Shown: positions 8,656-18,467 of the stretch, in pieces
How positions within the stretch are numbered: position 1 is the stretch's first letter
Layout of the letters: each line of letters opens with the position of its first letter
Source of the DNA: Candidatus Competibacteraceae bacterium
Lineage (GTDB): Bacteria; Pseudomonadota; Gammaproteobacteria; Competibacterales; Competibacteraceae
Direction of reading: 5' to 3'
DNA length: 64,000 nucleotides
NCBI GenBank assembly: GCA_016699715.1
Contig: CP065007.1
Coordinates: 2,356,001 to 2,420,000, forward strand
Program-made: the position numbers and the translations under genes
The notes under the pieces: model-generated
Databases searched by the model: none
The model's input: the letters and a program-made list of their open reading frames with translations, nothing else
Told to the model about the DNA's origin: nothing

Positions 8656-10059
8656 ATGAACGACCAGAACCATGATGTTATCGTGATCGGCACCGGCCCG
8701 GGAGGAGAAGGAGCCTCGATGAAAGCCGCCAAAGAGGGCAAGTCGGTGGCGGTGATCGAGAAACACCACTTGGTCGGCGGCGGCTGCACGCACTGGGGCA
8801 CCATCCCGTCCAAGGCGCTGCGCCATTCCATCAATCGGATGCTGGAATTCAACACCAGCCCGGCGTTCCGCAACGCGCTTGGCTCCGCCCTTAAGCTGTC
8901 CTACCCCGACCTGCTGCGCTCCGCCGAATCGGTGATCGCCCGCCAGACCGCCATGCGCCGGGATTTCTACGAACGCAACCGCATCCGGCTGCGACACGGC
9001 CAGGCCCGGTTTCTCGACGCCCACACCCTGGAAGTGCGGGCTGGCGGTACCGCCGAGCCGGTCGTCCTCGGCGCCGATGCCTTCATTATCGCCTCGGGCT
9101 CGCATCCATTCCGGCCGCGCGACATCGACTTCAACCACCCGCGCATCTTCGACAGCGACACCATCCTCAGCATGTCCACCACCCCGCGTTCAATCCTGAT
9201 CTACGGCGCGGGCGTGATCGGCTGCGAGTACGCCAGCATCTTCCGCAACATGGGCTGCAAGGTCGATCTGGTGGACACCCGCTCCCAACTGCTGTCCTTT
9301 CTCGACGACGAAATCGCCCACGCGCTCAGCTACCACTTGCGCGATCAGGGCGTCATGATCCGCCACAACGAGGAATACGAAGTGGTGGAAGGGCTGGCGG
9401 ATGGCGTGCTGACGCATTTCAAGTCCGGTAAGAAAATCAAGGCCGACGTGCTGCTGTGGGCCAACGGCCGCACCGGCAACACCCAGAACATGGGCTTGGA
9501 GGAACTGGGCATCACCCCGAACAACCGCGGCCAGATCAAGGTGGACGACAATTACCGCACCGCCCTGCCCCACATCTACGCGGTGGGCGATGTGATCGGC
9601 TACCCCAGCCTGGCCAGCGCCGCTTACGATCAAGGCCGCTTCGCCGCCACCCATCTGATTCATGGCAGTTGCGACCATCACTTGGTTGATTACATCCCCA
9701 CTGGTATCTACACTTCCCCGGAGATCAGCTCGGTCGGCCGCACCGAGCGCGAACTGACTGATGCCCGGGTGCCCTACGAGGTTGGCCACGCCTATTTCAA
9801 GAGCCTGGCACGCGCCCAGATCACCGGCCGCACCGTGGGGATACTCAAGTTGCTGTTCCACCGGGATACCCTGGAAATTCTCGGCATTCACTGCTTCGGC
9901 GACCAAGCCGCCGAGATCGTCCACATCGGGCAGGCGATCATGGCCCAACAGGGCACGGCCAATAACATTCAATACTTCGTCAACACCACATTTAACTATC
10001 CGACCATGGCTGAAGCTTACCGGGTGGCGGCGCTGAACGGTCTAAATCGGCTGGCCTGA
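8656..10059 (+). CDS. sthA: Soluble pyridine nucleotide transhydrogenase
   Basis: A 467-residue FAD flavoprotein that passes hydride between NADPH and NAD+, draining excess NADPH. The FAD site VIGTGPGGEG is at the N-terminus. GGGCTHWGTIPSKALRH keeps one cysteine but lacks the second redox cysteine of lipoamide dehydrogenases, which is diagnostic for SthA. The second dinucleotide fold is YGAGVIGCEYASIF, and YAVGDVIGYPSLA and the C-terminal dimerisation domain follow. Cytosolic. The next gene (PilU) follows after 13 bases, so it may be co-transcribed although functionally unrelated. Confidence 0.96.
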   Translation: MNDQNHDVIVIGTGPGGEGASMKAAKEGKSVAVIEKHHLVGGGCTHWGTIPSKALRHSINRMLEFNTSPAFRNALGSALKLSYPDLLRSAESVIARQTAMRRDFYERNRIRLRHGQARFLDAHTLEVRAGGTAEPVVLGADAFIIASGSHPFRPRDIDFNHPRIFDSDTILSMSTTPRSILIYGAGVIGCEYASIFRNMGCKVDLVDTRSQLLSFLDDEIAHALSYHLRDQGVMIRHNEEYEVVEGLADGVLTHFKSGKKIKADVLLWANGRTGNTQNMGLEELGITPNNRGQIKVDDNYRTALPHIYAVGDVIGYPSLASAAYDQGRFAATHLIHGSCDHHLVDYIPTGIYTSPEISSVGRTERELTDARVPYEVGHAYFKSLARAQITGRTVGILKLLFHRDTLEILGIHCFGDQAAEIVHIGQAIMAQQGTANNIQYFVNTTFNYPTMAEAYRVAALNGLNRLA

Positions 10060-10072
10060 GAGAGGATTAGCG

Positions 10073-11218
10073 ATGGATATTACGCCGTATCTCAAACTGA
10101 TGGTCGATAAGGACGCCTCCGACCTGTTCTTTCATGTTGGCGCCCCGGTGAACATCAAAATCGGCGGCGTGGTGCGTCCGATCGGCAACAAGGTGCTCGC
10201 ACCGGGCCAAGTGCGCGAAATCGCCTACTCGGTCATGAAGGACGATCAGATCAAGGAATTCGAGCACGAATGGGAGTTGAATTTCGCCATCCCGCTGCAA
10301 GGGGTGGGCCGCTTCCGTTCCAACGTGTTCAAGCAGCGCGGCGAAGTGTCCATGGTGATCCGCTATATCAAGGGCGACATCCCCCAGGTGGAAGAGCTGG
10401 GTCTGCCGACCCTGCTGCGACAACTGGTGATGGAAAAACGCGGCCTGATCCTGCTGGTGGGTGCCACCGGCTCCGGCAAATCCACCACCCTGGCGGCAAT
10501 GATCGACCACCGCAACTCCAGCGCGCCAGGGCACATCATCACCGTCGAGGACCCCATCGAATTTACCCACCAGCACAAAAAATCGGTGGTCGCCCAGCGC
10601 GAAATCGGTATCGACACCCATGGCTACGAACACGCCCTGCGTAGCGCCATGCGCGAGGCGCCGGACGTGATCCTGGTCGGGGAGGTGCGCGAACGCGAGG
10701 TAATGAAATACGTGCTCACCTTCTCCGAAACCGGCCACCTGGTCTTGTCCACCCTGCATGCCAACAACGCCAACGGTGCCTTGGAGCGCGTCGTCAATTT
10801 CTTCCCCGAGGATGTCCGGCCGCAGTTGCTGATGGATCTGTCATTGAACCTGCGCGCCATCGTCTCGCAGCGGCTGATCCGCTCGCTGACCGGCGGACTG
10901 GTGCCGGCGGTGGAAGTGCTGCTGAACACGCCCTACATCGCCGACCTGATTCAGAAAGGCAAGATCGATTACGTTAAGGACGCCATGGAGCAATCCACCG
11001 AGTCGGGTACGCAGACCTTCGATCAGTCGCTGTTCAAGCTGTACAAGGAAGGCAAGATTTCCAAGGACGAAGCCATCAAGAACGCCGATTCCAAGAATAA
11101 CGTTGGCCTGCAAATCCGGCTGTCCGAAGGTACGGGGTCTGGCGGCGGCGGCAAGGCGTCCAGCATGGCCGATCTGGCCATCCACGATGAGGAAGAAAAT
11201 CCGGGACGAACGTTTTGA
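10073..11218 (+). CDS. pilU: Type IV pilus retraction ATPase, PilU type
   Basis: A 381-residue PilT/PilU hexameric ATPase that works at the cytoplasmic base of the type IV pilus, helping depolymerise pilin. It has an N-terminal PAS-like region, Walker A GATGSGKST, Asp box ITVEDPIEF, Walker B-like DVILVGEVRERE and a His box FSETGHLVLSTLHANN. Full-length similarity, in particular DITPYLKLMVDKDASDLFF and the long C-terminal tail ending in charged residues, favours PilU over PilT. A GAGAGGA ribosome binding site precedes the ATG. No pilT partner is in the window. The FimX-like gene upstream may act on the same machine. Confidence 0.9.
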   Translation: MDITPYLKLMVDKDASDLFFHVGAPVNIKIGGVVRPIGNKVLAPGQVREIAYSVMKDDQIKEFEHEWELNFAIPLQGVGRFRSNVFKQRGEVSMVIRYIKGDIPQVEELGLPTLLRQLVMEKRGLILLVGATGSGKSTTLAAMIDHRNSSAPGHIITVEDPIEFTHQHKKSVVAQREIGIDTHGYEHALRSAMREAPDVILVGEVREREVMKYVLTFSETGHLVLSTLHANNANGALERVVNFFPEDVRPQLLMDLSLNLRAIVSQRLIRSLTGGLVPAVEVLLNTPYIADLIQKGKIDYVKDAMEQSTESGTQTFDQSLFKLYKEGKISKDEAIKNADSKNNVGLQIRLSEGTGSGGGGKASSMADLAIHDEEENPGRTF

Positions 11219-12384
11219 GAACCGAGCCGGCCGCGCCGCCCGCCCGCCGCATGGCGGACATCGCGCCGTTTCACGTCATGGCGCTGCTGGCTCGCGCCAA
11301 AGAGCTGGAAGCCACCGGCCGCTCCATCGTCCACATGGAGATCGGCGAGCCGGATTTTCCCACCGCCGAACCGATCATCGCCGCCGCTCAACGGGCGCTG
11401 GCGGAAGGTCGCACCCGCTACACCGCCGCCGCCGGCCTGCCGGAACTGCGCCAAGCCATCGGCGACCATTATCGGGAGCGGTATGGCGTCGAGATTCCCG
11501 CCCGGCGCATCCTGATCACTCCCGGCGCGTCCGGCGCGCTGCAACTGGCGACGGCGGTGCTGATCAACCCCGGCGACCGGGTGTTGCTGGCCGATCCCGG
11601 CTATCCCTGCAACCGGCATTTCGTGCGGCTGGTGGAAGGCGAAGCCATCGGTGTTCCGGTCGGACCGGAAACCGGTTACCAACTGACCGCCGATCTGGTC
11701 GAGCGCCACTGGGACGAGCGGACGACGGCGGTGCTGCTGGCCTCGCCGGCCAACCCGACCGGCACCGTGATCGCTCCCGAAGCATTGGCGACCATCGTCG
11801 CCACGGTCGAGGCGCGCGGCGGGCGGGTGATCATGGACGAGATCTATCACGGCCTGATCTACGGCGCGCCGATTCAGACCGCGCTGGCATACTCTGATCG
11901 GGTGCTGGTGGCCAACAGTTTCAGCAAGTATTACGGCATGACCGGCTGGCGGCTGGGCTGGCTGGTTGCACCGGAGGATTATGTGGGCGCGGTGGAAAAA
12001 CTGGCGCAGAACCTGTTTCTGGCGGCCTCTACCCCGGCGCAGCACGCGGCACTGGCGGCCTTCACCCCGGCGGCGGCGGCGATTTTCGAGGCACGCCGGC
12101 GGGAGTTTCTAGTCCGGCGCGATTTTCTGCTGCCGGCGCTGCGCGAGTTGGGTTTCCACATCCCCGTCACACCCGATGGTGCGTTCTATCTCTACGCCGA
12201 CTGCGGCCGCTTCACCGACGACAGCCATGGGTTCGCCCTGCGCTTGCTGGAGGAAACCGGCGTTGCCATCACGCCGGGCATCGACTTCGGCAGCCACCTA
12301 CCGCATCGGCACGTCCGCTTCGCCTACACCAACGCCATCCCGCAACTGGCCGAGGGGGTGGAACGGCTCAGGCGAGTGCTGTAA
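11215..12384 (+). CDS. Pyridoxal-phosphate-dependent aminotransferase, class I/II
   Basis: A 389-residue fold-type I aminotransferase. HMEIGEPDFPT, TPGASGALQLATAVL, SPANPTGTV and the lysine motif NSFSKYYGMTGWRLGW (Schiff-base Lys) are seen, with the final arginine region HVRFAYTN binding the substrate carboxylate. The closest type is the aspartate/alanine-like aminotransferases often beside type IV pilus genes; the substrate cannot be read from sequence. The frame starts with TTG at 11215, overlapping the PilU stop by four bases; ATG at 11251 is also possible and would remove 12 residues. Confidence 0.88.
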   Translation: MRTEPAAPPARRMADIAPFHVMALLARAKELEATGRSIVHMEIGEPDFPTAEPIIAAAQRALAEGRTRYTAAAGLPELRQAIGDHYRERYGVEIPARRILITPGASGALQLATAVLINPGDRVLLADPGYPCNRHFVRLVEGEAIGVPVGPETGYQLTADLVERHWDERTTAVLLASPANPTGTVIAPEALATIVATVEARGGRVIMDEIYHGLIYGAPIQTALAYSDRVLVANSFSKYYGMTGWRLGWLVAPEDYVGAVEKLAQNLFLAASTPAQHAALAAFTPAAAAIFEARRREFLVRRDFLLPALRELGFHIPVTPDGAFYLYADCGRFTDDSHGFALRLLEETGVAITPGIDFGSHLPHRHVRFAYTNAIPQLAEGVERLRRVL

Positions 12385-12509
12385 GCATCACGAAGAGTCA
12401 CAAGGGTGCACATAAAAGTACAATCAGCTCTTGTCTTTTGCAGCCCTCGTCCTATCCTGGCCATTCCCAAGTCAAATTGACGGTGTCTAAGACAAACAAG
12501 ATCTGACCC

Positions 12510-14879
12510 ATGCCCCATGGATACAGGGACTCCAACAATGATAAAACCGTGAAAATCAATCAGGTTTCCATTGCTGTCGAGAAAACCCGTACAGCAATGT
12601 CTTTGGCGGACAAGCTGCGCGCCGCGATAGCTCTGTATCCCGACTGGGTCATCGTGTTTCACACCGATTCCGTCGTCCCGGAATTTGCCCAACAAGCAGT
12701 CAAAACGGCTTTTCCGAATACCGCCATTCATGGCTGTTCATCTTCCTCCGCGGTGTTCGGCGGCGATGGCATCATGGAAGACCCCAGCATCAGCGTGTTA
12801 GCGATCGCCGATCCCGGTGGGGCTTTCGGCACCGGTCTTGCTTCGTTTGCACAACTGGCACCCGCCGACGCAGCGCGCCGTGCCGTGGAGCAGGCGATTG
12901 CCGCCGCCGGCAGGAGCGGCGCCGTACCCGACTTCATCTGGCTCAGCGCCGTGCCGGGTTGCGAAGAAGCGGTGATCACCGGCATCGAGCAAGTCGTCGG
13001 TACCAGCGTGCCGATCGTTGGCGGCAGCGCGGCGACAATGAACGGTCTGGGTAACGACCCTCAAGCTTTAGCTTTCAAATGGGCTGGCCACTGCGTCGTA
13101 TTCAACCGTGACGCCGTTATCGATGATGGCTTGTTGTTGAGCGTCGGGTTTGTAACCGGGCGGGTCTGTCACGGCTTTTTCGGGGGCTACCGCGCCACCG
13201 AGAAAACCGGGATTGTCACCGCCGCCGAAGGGCGTGTCCTCCTGACCATCGACGGGCAACCCGCCGCTCAGGTCTACGATCGGTGGAGCGATGGTTTGAT
13301 CGCCGCGGAAGTACTCCATAACGGTGATGTGGTGACACAAACCACGATGTCCCCCATTGGAGTCACGGTCGGTCATGTGGGCACTGCCCCGCTGCATGGA
13401 TTGGTGCATCCGGTGCGGGTTGAAAGCGGCGCGCTTCGGGTTCATGCCGTGATTCCCGAAGGCAGCCATGTAACCTTGATGACTGGAGATCAAGATATCC
13501 TGGTCCACCGCACCGCGGAACTGGTGGAACGCACGCGGGCGCTATTCGATGTGTCGGCACCGCGAGCGATGGGTGGCTTGATGTCCTATTGTGCTGCTTG
13601 CGCGGGACCTTTGGCGGAGCGCAGTACCGAAATGGTCGAATTGATCCGCGACGCTTTGGGAGGAGCGCCCTTCATGGGCGGATTCTTCTTCGGCGAACAA
13701 GGACGGTTTTGGCACAATCGCAACGCCCATGCCAACCTGATGGTGTCATTGCTCTTGTTCGAGGATTTCCACGCTCCATCCTCCGCAAGCAAAAAGGTGG
13801 AATTCAGTCCTCCGGCTTTTCAGAATGATTTGGCGCTGGGCTACCAGATCGTCAAGGCTCAACTTGATGAGGCACATAGGATCAACGCACTATTGCGCAT
13901 TGGCCTGGCCAAACTGGCCCAAGCGCGCAGCCGTGCCGAGGTATACAAGGCAGTTGGCGATTCCCTGACCGAAGTCATCGACTTCGATGGCTTCGCCGTC
14001 CTGCGGCAGATCGAGGGAATCATGGTGTGCACCGCCTCTTCGGCAAAGCCGCTTATTGGGGCCGCCTGGCGCGACGAGGATCACGGCGTACTCTATGCCA
14101 CACAGAAACCGACTTTGCTCGGAGATGCCCATAAATCTCGTATTTGGAGCGATAACGCGCAATTTTTTCAGGTGCTTCATCCTGGGTCGGCTATCCATCT
14201 GGGTTTCCATGCGGAGAACGCTCCCGTACATATTGTCCTGATCCATCATGCGGTCAATGGTTTGGATTTGGCTGATCGCGACATTCTGTACGTCATGAGT
14301 CCATACATCCGTCAGGCATTTGAAAATGTCGCGCATCTACGGCAAATGGAAAAGCTGGCCACCACCGATAGTCTGACCGGGATCAGTAATCGGGGGCATT
14401 TTCTGGAGCTGGCGGCACAGGAATTGGCCCGATCGAAACGCTTCGGTCACCCCACCAGTGTATTAATGATCGATGCCGATCACTTTAAGGACATCAACGA
14501 TCGCTATGGCCACGATGCCGGTGACGCCGCGCTACGGCAGTTGGCGACCACGGTCCGACGCGAACTGCGGGAGGTCGATATCTTTGGGCGTTTGGGGGGA
14601 GAGGAATTCGCCGTGCTGGCCGTCGAGGCCGATCAGGCAAAGGCTGAGCAAGTAGGCGAGCGGGTCCGCGCCGCGATCGAGTCCACGTCCATCGTTCAAC
14701 ATGGCTACAGTTTCAGGATGACGGTCAGCATTGGCGTTGCCGCAAGCCCAACATCGACCGCTGGGATCGAAGCCCTTCTGACAGAGGCCGATCGAGCGTT
14801 GTACGCCGCCAAAAGTGCCGGGCGCAATCGAGTTTTGGGCAGCCAACATGCACCCGACGCATCGGACTGCTCCATCTGA
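12510..14879 (+). CDS. FIST-domain sensor diguanylate cyclase (FIST-GAF-GGDEF)
   Basis: A 789-residue protein with FIST_N (about 35-235; HGCSSSSAVFGGDGI) and FIST_C (about 240-400; ending PFMGGFFFGEQGRF) domains, thought to bind small ligands such as amino acids, then a GAF-like region (about 440-600) and a GGDEF domain (about 620-780). The active site is intact as GGEEF at 696-700, with an RxxD inhibitory I-site (REVD) five residues before. It should therefore make c-di-GMP and be feedback-inhibited. No signal peptide or membrane span is seen. Base composition looks somewhat less GC-rich than the neighbours. The start has no clear ribosome binding site. Confidence 0.85.
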   Translation: MPHGYRDSNNDKTVKINQVSIAVEKTRTAMSLADKLRAAIALYPDWVIVFHTDSVVPEFAQQAVKTAFPNTAIHGCSSSSAVFGGDGIMEDPSISVLAIADPGGAFGTGLASFAQLAPADAARRAVEQAIAAAGRSGAVPDFIWLSAVPGCEEAVITGIEQVVGTSVPIVGGSAATMNGLGNDPQALAFKWAGHCVVFNRDAVIDDGLLLSVGFVTGRVCHGFFGGYRATEKTGIVTAAEGRVLLTIDGQPAAQVYDRWSDGLIAAEVLHNGDVVTQTTMSPIGVTVGHVGTAPLHGLVHPVRVESGALRVHAVIPEGSHVTLMTGDQDILVHRTAELVERTRALFDVSAPRAMGGLMSYCAACAGPLAERSTEMVELIRDALGGAPFMGGFFFGEQGRFWHNRNAHANLMVSLLLFEDFHAPSSASKKVEFSPPAFQNDLALGYQIVKAQLDEAHRINALLRIGLAKLAQARSRAEVYKAVGDSLTEVIDFDGFAVLRQIEGIMVCTASSAKPLIGAAWRDEDHGVLYATQKPTLLGDAHKSRIWSDNAQFFQVLHPGSAIHLGFHAENAPVHIVLIHHAVNGLDLADRDILYVMSPYIRQAFENVAHLRQMEKLATTDSLTGISNRGHFLELAAQELARSKRFGHPTSVLMIDADHFKDINDRYGHDAGDAALRQLATTVRRELREVDIFGRLGGEEFAVLAVEADQAKAEQVGERVRAAIESTSIVQHGYSFRMTVSIGVAASPTSTAGIEALLTEADRALYAAKSAGRNRVLGSQHAPDASDCSI

Positions 14880-14919
14880 TACATGGGAATCACCGGGTCC
14901 GGTCTGGTCTTTTGCGACA

Positions 14920-15738
14920 CTATTCCCTATCCATGCCAGAAGTGTCACCCAGTGAGCGGAGCACCTCTTCCGCCGCCGCCACATTGGCGCGCAGATGCGC
15001 CGGATTCAGGGTGCCGACCACCACGCTGCTCACACCCGGCTCGGCGAAGATCAGATCCATGGAGGCCCGCACCGGATCAATGCCCGCCGTTCGATCCAAG
15101 TGGCCACTGCGCAGACCTTTCTTGACCAACACGCCCTTGCCGGCGGCGTGGGCGGCGCGGATGACCGGCAGATCCTCGCGCTCGGACAGATTGCAGGTGG
15201 CCATCACCACATCGCAGCATTCCACCGCCCGCAGCCCACCGGCCACCGTCTTGGTCGACATGCCGACCGCTCGTATCCATCCCGCTCGTTTCAAGTCCAG
15301 CAAGGTCGGCAATACGCCCTCCCGCTCCAGGATATGCACATCGTCGCCGCTGGAATGAATCAGCACCGCATCCAGTGCTTCCACTCCCAACCGCCGCAGG
15401 CTGCGCTCGACGCTGGCGCGGGTCGCGGCGGCGGAAAAGTCGAAGCGCGATGCCTCGCCCTGGAATTCCTCGCCAACCTTGGTAACGATCACCCAGTCCC
15501 GTCGGCACTGCCGCAGCAAGCGGCCCAGCCGTTCCTCGCTTTCGCCATAAGCGGGAGCGGTATCCAGCAGATGCATTCCCAGATCCCAGGCCAATTCCAA
15601 TAGCGCCAGCGCTTCCCGATCCGACGGCAGGTCGAACGGTCGAGGATACTTGACCCCTCGGTTGCGCCCGAATTTCACCGTCCCCAAACCCAGCGGACTA
15701 ACTCGTAGCCCGGTCGATCCCAGCGACCTTAGCTCCAT
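14920..15738 (-). CDS. Aldo/keto reductase
   Basis: A 272-residue NADPH-dependent TIM-barrel oxidoreductase. The start GSTGLRVSPLGLGTVKFG, the catalytic-tetrad region LLDTAPAYGESEERLG (Asp, Tyr), VIVTKVGEE (Lys) and DAVLIHSSGDD (His) are present. The C-terminal SVVVGTLNPAHLRANV is the cofactor-binding end. The substrate is unknown. Its ATG overlaps the stop of the FAD oxidoreductase by ten bases, so it is the third gene of the hldE operon. Confidence 0.88.
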   Translation of the reverse strand: MELRSLGSTGLRVSPLGLGTVKFGRNRGVKYPRPFDLPSDREALALLELAWDLGMHLLDTAPAYGESEERLGRLLRQCRRDWVIVTKVGEEFQGEASRFDFSAAATRASVERSLRRLGVEALDAVLIHSSGDDVHILEREGVLPTLLDLKRAGWIRAVGMSTKTVAGGLRAVECCDVVMATCNLSEREDLPVIRAAHAAGKGVLVKKGLRSGHLDRTAGIDPVRASMDLIFAEPGVSSVVVGTLNPAHLRANVAAAEEVLRSLGDTSGMDRE

Positions 15739-16928
15739 TCCAGATCGTCCCGGTCCCAGGGGTAAGCGGCGATCTCCGGTCGCGGCCAGTCCGTCAGCGC
15801 CCGCAGATCGGTCGGCCGAGGTCGCACGTCAAGCGAGCGCAGCACCTCCTCAATCTGTTCGGCCAGCAGTGGCGCCAAGGCCAGTTTGGTCGGCCAGGCG
15901 GCGATCACCCGCCCGTCGCGGGACACGCTGGGTCCGGCCGGACGGCCGCCACCGGGCTGCCGGGCTTCGGCACGCTGGATAGTAAAGGTCGCGAATTCCA
16001 CCGGGTTCCAGTCCACCCACGGCAGCAGCGCGTTCAATTCCCGCCGCGCCGCGCGGATCTGTTCGTGACGGTCGCGCTCGATCCCCTCTTCCGCCAGTCC
16101 ACCGCCCAGGTACCAAACCAGCCGACCGCCGGCATCGTAATGGCTGGTCACGGTCAACCGTGGCAGGTCGCTGGCACCCAGACAGTGTGCGTACAGCGGT
16201 CCGGGGAGGTTGACGCCGCGTGCCAGCACCATGTGCAGCGGGCGCAGTTGCTGTGCCACCCACGGTAGCCCAACGTTACCCGCGCCGGCGGTGAACACGG
16301 TGACCGCCGGGCGCAGCACCTGCTGTGGATACCCGGAATAGTGCAAGGTAATGGTGCCGTCCGCCTTCAGCGTCACCGGTCCATGGCTGCGCGCGATGGC
16401 GTCGCGGTAACGCTCGGCGAACGCGGTCAGGACCGAAGCCACCTCCAGAACCGGCTCATCCAAGCGATACACCGTGCCACGGAACGCCGGGTGGCGCAGC
16501 GCCGCCGGCACGGCGTCGACACCCCCGGCATCCGCCACTTTGTCCATGCGGCTACGCATCAGCTTGCTGGCGAAAAACGCCGCCAATCGCGAAATGGGGG
16601 CGCCGGTTGCCCACAGATGCTGGTGTTCGGCCAGCAGCCGAGCGCCGCGCAGGTCGATCGCGTCTTCACCCTTCAGGCAGCGCCGCCACCGTTCCGGCAT
16701 TCCGGCGACGGCTTCGGCGGACCGGCTGACCTGACCGTGCAGGCTGTACTTGGCGCCACCGTGAACGATGCCCTGGGCGCAAATGGTCTGACCGGCGCCC
16801 AACTGCTCGCTTTCGATCAGCAGTGCGCCATAACCCCGCTCGCGCAGCCGGGCCAACAGCCACAGCCCGGCAATGCCGCCGCCGACGATGACGGCATCCA
16901 CGTTCAGGATGCGTTGGATGGCGTTCAC
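15729..16928 (-). CDS. FAD-dependent oxidoreductase (DAO/GlpD-like)
   Basis: A 399-residue protein with an N-terminal FAD fold (AVIVGGGIAGLWLLARLRER), followed by a second flavin-contact segment AGQTICAQGIVHGGAKYSL reminiscent of glycerol-3-phosphate dehydrogenase and other DAO enzymes. The preferred start is the GTG at 16928-16926, which overlaps the hldE stop as GTGA; the frame is open further upstream, but that part lies inside hldE. TAGAGN and YLGGGLAEEG are further family-like segments. The substrate is not recognisable. Linkage to hldE suggests envelope sugar or lipid metabolism, but this is only context. Confidence 0.8.
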   Translation of the reverse strand: MNAIQRILNVDAVIVGGGIAGLWLLARLRERGYGALLIESEQLGAGQTICAQGIVHGGAKYSLHGQVSRSAEAVAGMPERWRRCLKGEDAIDLRGARLLAEHQHLWATGAPISRLAAFFASKLMRSRMDKVADAGGVDAVPAALRHPAFRGTVYRLDEPVLEVASVLTAFAERYRDAIARSHGPVTLKADGTITLHYSGYPQQVLRPAVTVFTAGAGNVGLPWVAQQLRPLHMVLARGVNLPGPLYAHCLGASDLPRLTVTSHYDAGGRLVWYLGGGLAEEGIERDRHEQIRAARRELNALLPWVDWNPVEFATFTIQRAEARQPGGGRPAGPSVSRDGRVIAAWPTKLALAPLLAEQIEEVLRSLDVRPRPTDLRALTDWPRPEIAAYPWDRDDLEWS

Positions 16929-18352
16929 GGCCGCTTCAGAATGCGGGCGATGGTGCTGGTGGTGGAGCAACCCTCGATATAATCCATCACCACCACCTGA
17001 CCGCCGTTGTCCCAGACGCAGCGGTTGCCGGGAATTTTCGCCGGGTCGTTGTCGCCGCCCTTGATCAGATAGTCGGGCTTGACCGCGCAGATCAATCGCT
17101 CCGGCGTATCCTCGTGGAACGGCAGCACCCAGTCCACCGCCGCCAGGCCGGCCAGCACCCGCATCCGTTGTTCCAGCGGGTTGACCGGCCGCTCGGCACC
17201 CTTGAGACGGCGCACGGATACATCGTCGTTCACCGCCACGATCAGCCGGTTGCCCAGTCGCTTGGCCTGTTCCAGATAGCTCACATGTCCGGCGTGCAGG
17301 ATGTCGAAGCAACCGTTGGTCATGACGATGGTCTCGCCGTGCGCCTTGGCGTCGGCCACCGCCGACAGCAGTTGCTCCTCGTCCAGCACCCCGCGCGGCG
17401 GTTCGTCGTGTTCGTACAACGCCCGACGCAGTTCGGAGACGGTGACGCTGGCCGCGCCCAGCTTGCCGACCACGATGCCCGCCGCCAGATTGGCCAGCAC
17501 CGTCGCCGCCGGCAGCGCCAGCCCGGCCGCCAATCCGACGGCGAGGGTGGCGATCACGGTGTCGCCGGCGCCGGTGACGTCGTAGACCTCGCGGGCGCGC
17601 GCCGCCAGATGCAGCGGTTCGGCGCCGTCCCGCAACAGGGTCATGCCCTGCTCGCCGCGAGTGATCAGCAGCGCTTCCAGTTCCAGATCCCGGCGCAGCG
17701 CAGCGCCTTTGTCAACCAATTCCGCCTCGTCGCGGCAGGGGCCGGCAACCGTTTCGAACTCGCTAAGATTGGGCGTCAGCAAAGTCGCGCCCCGATAGCG
17801 GTCGAACTCCCGACCCTTGGGATCGACCAGCACCGGTTTGCCGGCGGCGTGGGCCCGCTCGATACAGCGCTCGACCGCGCGCAGAGCGCCCTTTTGATAG
17901 TCGGACAGCACCGCCACATCGGTTTCCGGCAACCAGGCGGCGAAGCGCTCCTCCAACGCGCCCGGTTCGAAACCGGGGAAGCCATCCTCGAAATCCAGCC
18001 GCAGCAACTGCTGGTTGCGGCTCAACACCCGCAGTTTGGTGATCGTCGCCTGGCCGGGCTGCCGGATCAGCTCACACGCCGCGCCCAGCCGTTGCAACTT
18101 GGTTTCCAGCACCGTCGCGGCTTCGTCGGCGCCAGCCACGCCCAGCACCCGAACCCGACCGCCGAGGGTGGCGATGTTGACCGCCACGTTGGCCGCGCCG
18201 CCGGGGCGTTCCTCGACCTCCTCGACCTTGACCACCGGCACGGGCGCTTCCGGCGAGACTCGCGAGCAGGGACCGTACCAGTAACGGTCCAGCATCACAT
18301 CGCCGGCGATCAGCACCCGGGCCTGTTCGAAATGGGGAATTTGCGGTTTCAT
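16925..18352 (-). CDS. hldE: Bifunctional heptose-7-phosphate kinase / heptose-1-phosphate adenylyltransferase
   Basis: A 475-residue cytosolic enzyme making ADP-heptose for the lipopolysaccharide inner core. The N-terminal ribokinase-like domain (about 1-315) has DRYWYGPCSRVSPEAPVPV, GGAANVAVN and the catalytic DVTGAGDTVIATL. The C-terminal nucleotidyltransferase domain (about 340-475) shows MTNGCFDILHAGHVSYLEQA, containing the HxGH motif, and IKGGDN. Divergent from msbA with a 115-base gap; both serve LPS assembly and may share control elements. The identification is secure. Confidence 0.96.
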   Translation of the reverse strand: MKPQIPHFEQARVLIAGDVMLDRYWYGPCSRVSPEAPVPVVKVEEVEERPGGAANVAVNIATLGGRVRVLGVAGADEAATVLETKLQRLGAACELIRQPGQATITKLRVLSRNQQLLRLDFEDGFPGFEPGALEERFAAWLPETDVAVLSDYQKGALRAVERCIERAHAAGKPVLVDPKGREFDRYRGATLLTPNLSEFETVAGPCRDEAELVDKGAALRRDLELEALLITRGEQGMTLLRDGAEPLHLAARAREVYDVTGAGDTVIATLAVGLAAGLALPAATVLANLAAGIVVGKLGAASVTVSELRRALYEHDEPPRGVLDEEQLLSAVADAKAHGETIVMTNGCFDILHAGHVSYLEQAKRLGNRLIVAVNDDVSVRRLKGAERPVNPLEQRMRVLAGLAAVDWVLPFHEDTPERLICAVKPDYLIKGGDNDPAKIPGNRCVWDNGGQVVVMDYIEGCSTTSTIARILKRP

Positions 18353-18467
18353 GGGCTAATTGGGGAATGTTGCGTGGTGGGGGCATGATAGCATGGTCAA
18401 AATATGGAGCTTGGCATGGTTCCCGCCCGCGCCCGGCTTGCCTCCACCCCATCTCACATTCCAAACG

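Noticed and set aside
8193..8675. Open frame of 160 codons upstream of sthA
   Set aside because: It overlaps the sthA start, has no ribosome binding site, and its Pro/Arg/Ser-rich translation resembles non-coding GC-rich DNA.
15729..17312. Long 527-codon frame for the FAD oxidoreductase
   Set aside because: The first 128 codons lie inside hldE in another frame and have no domain; the GTG at 16928 with GTGA overlap gives the proper FAD-fold start.
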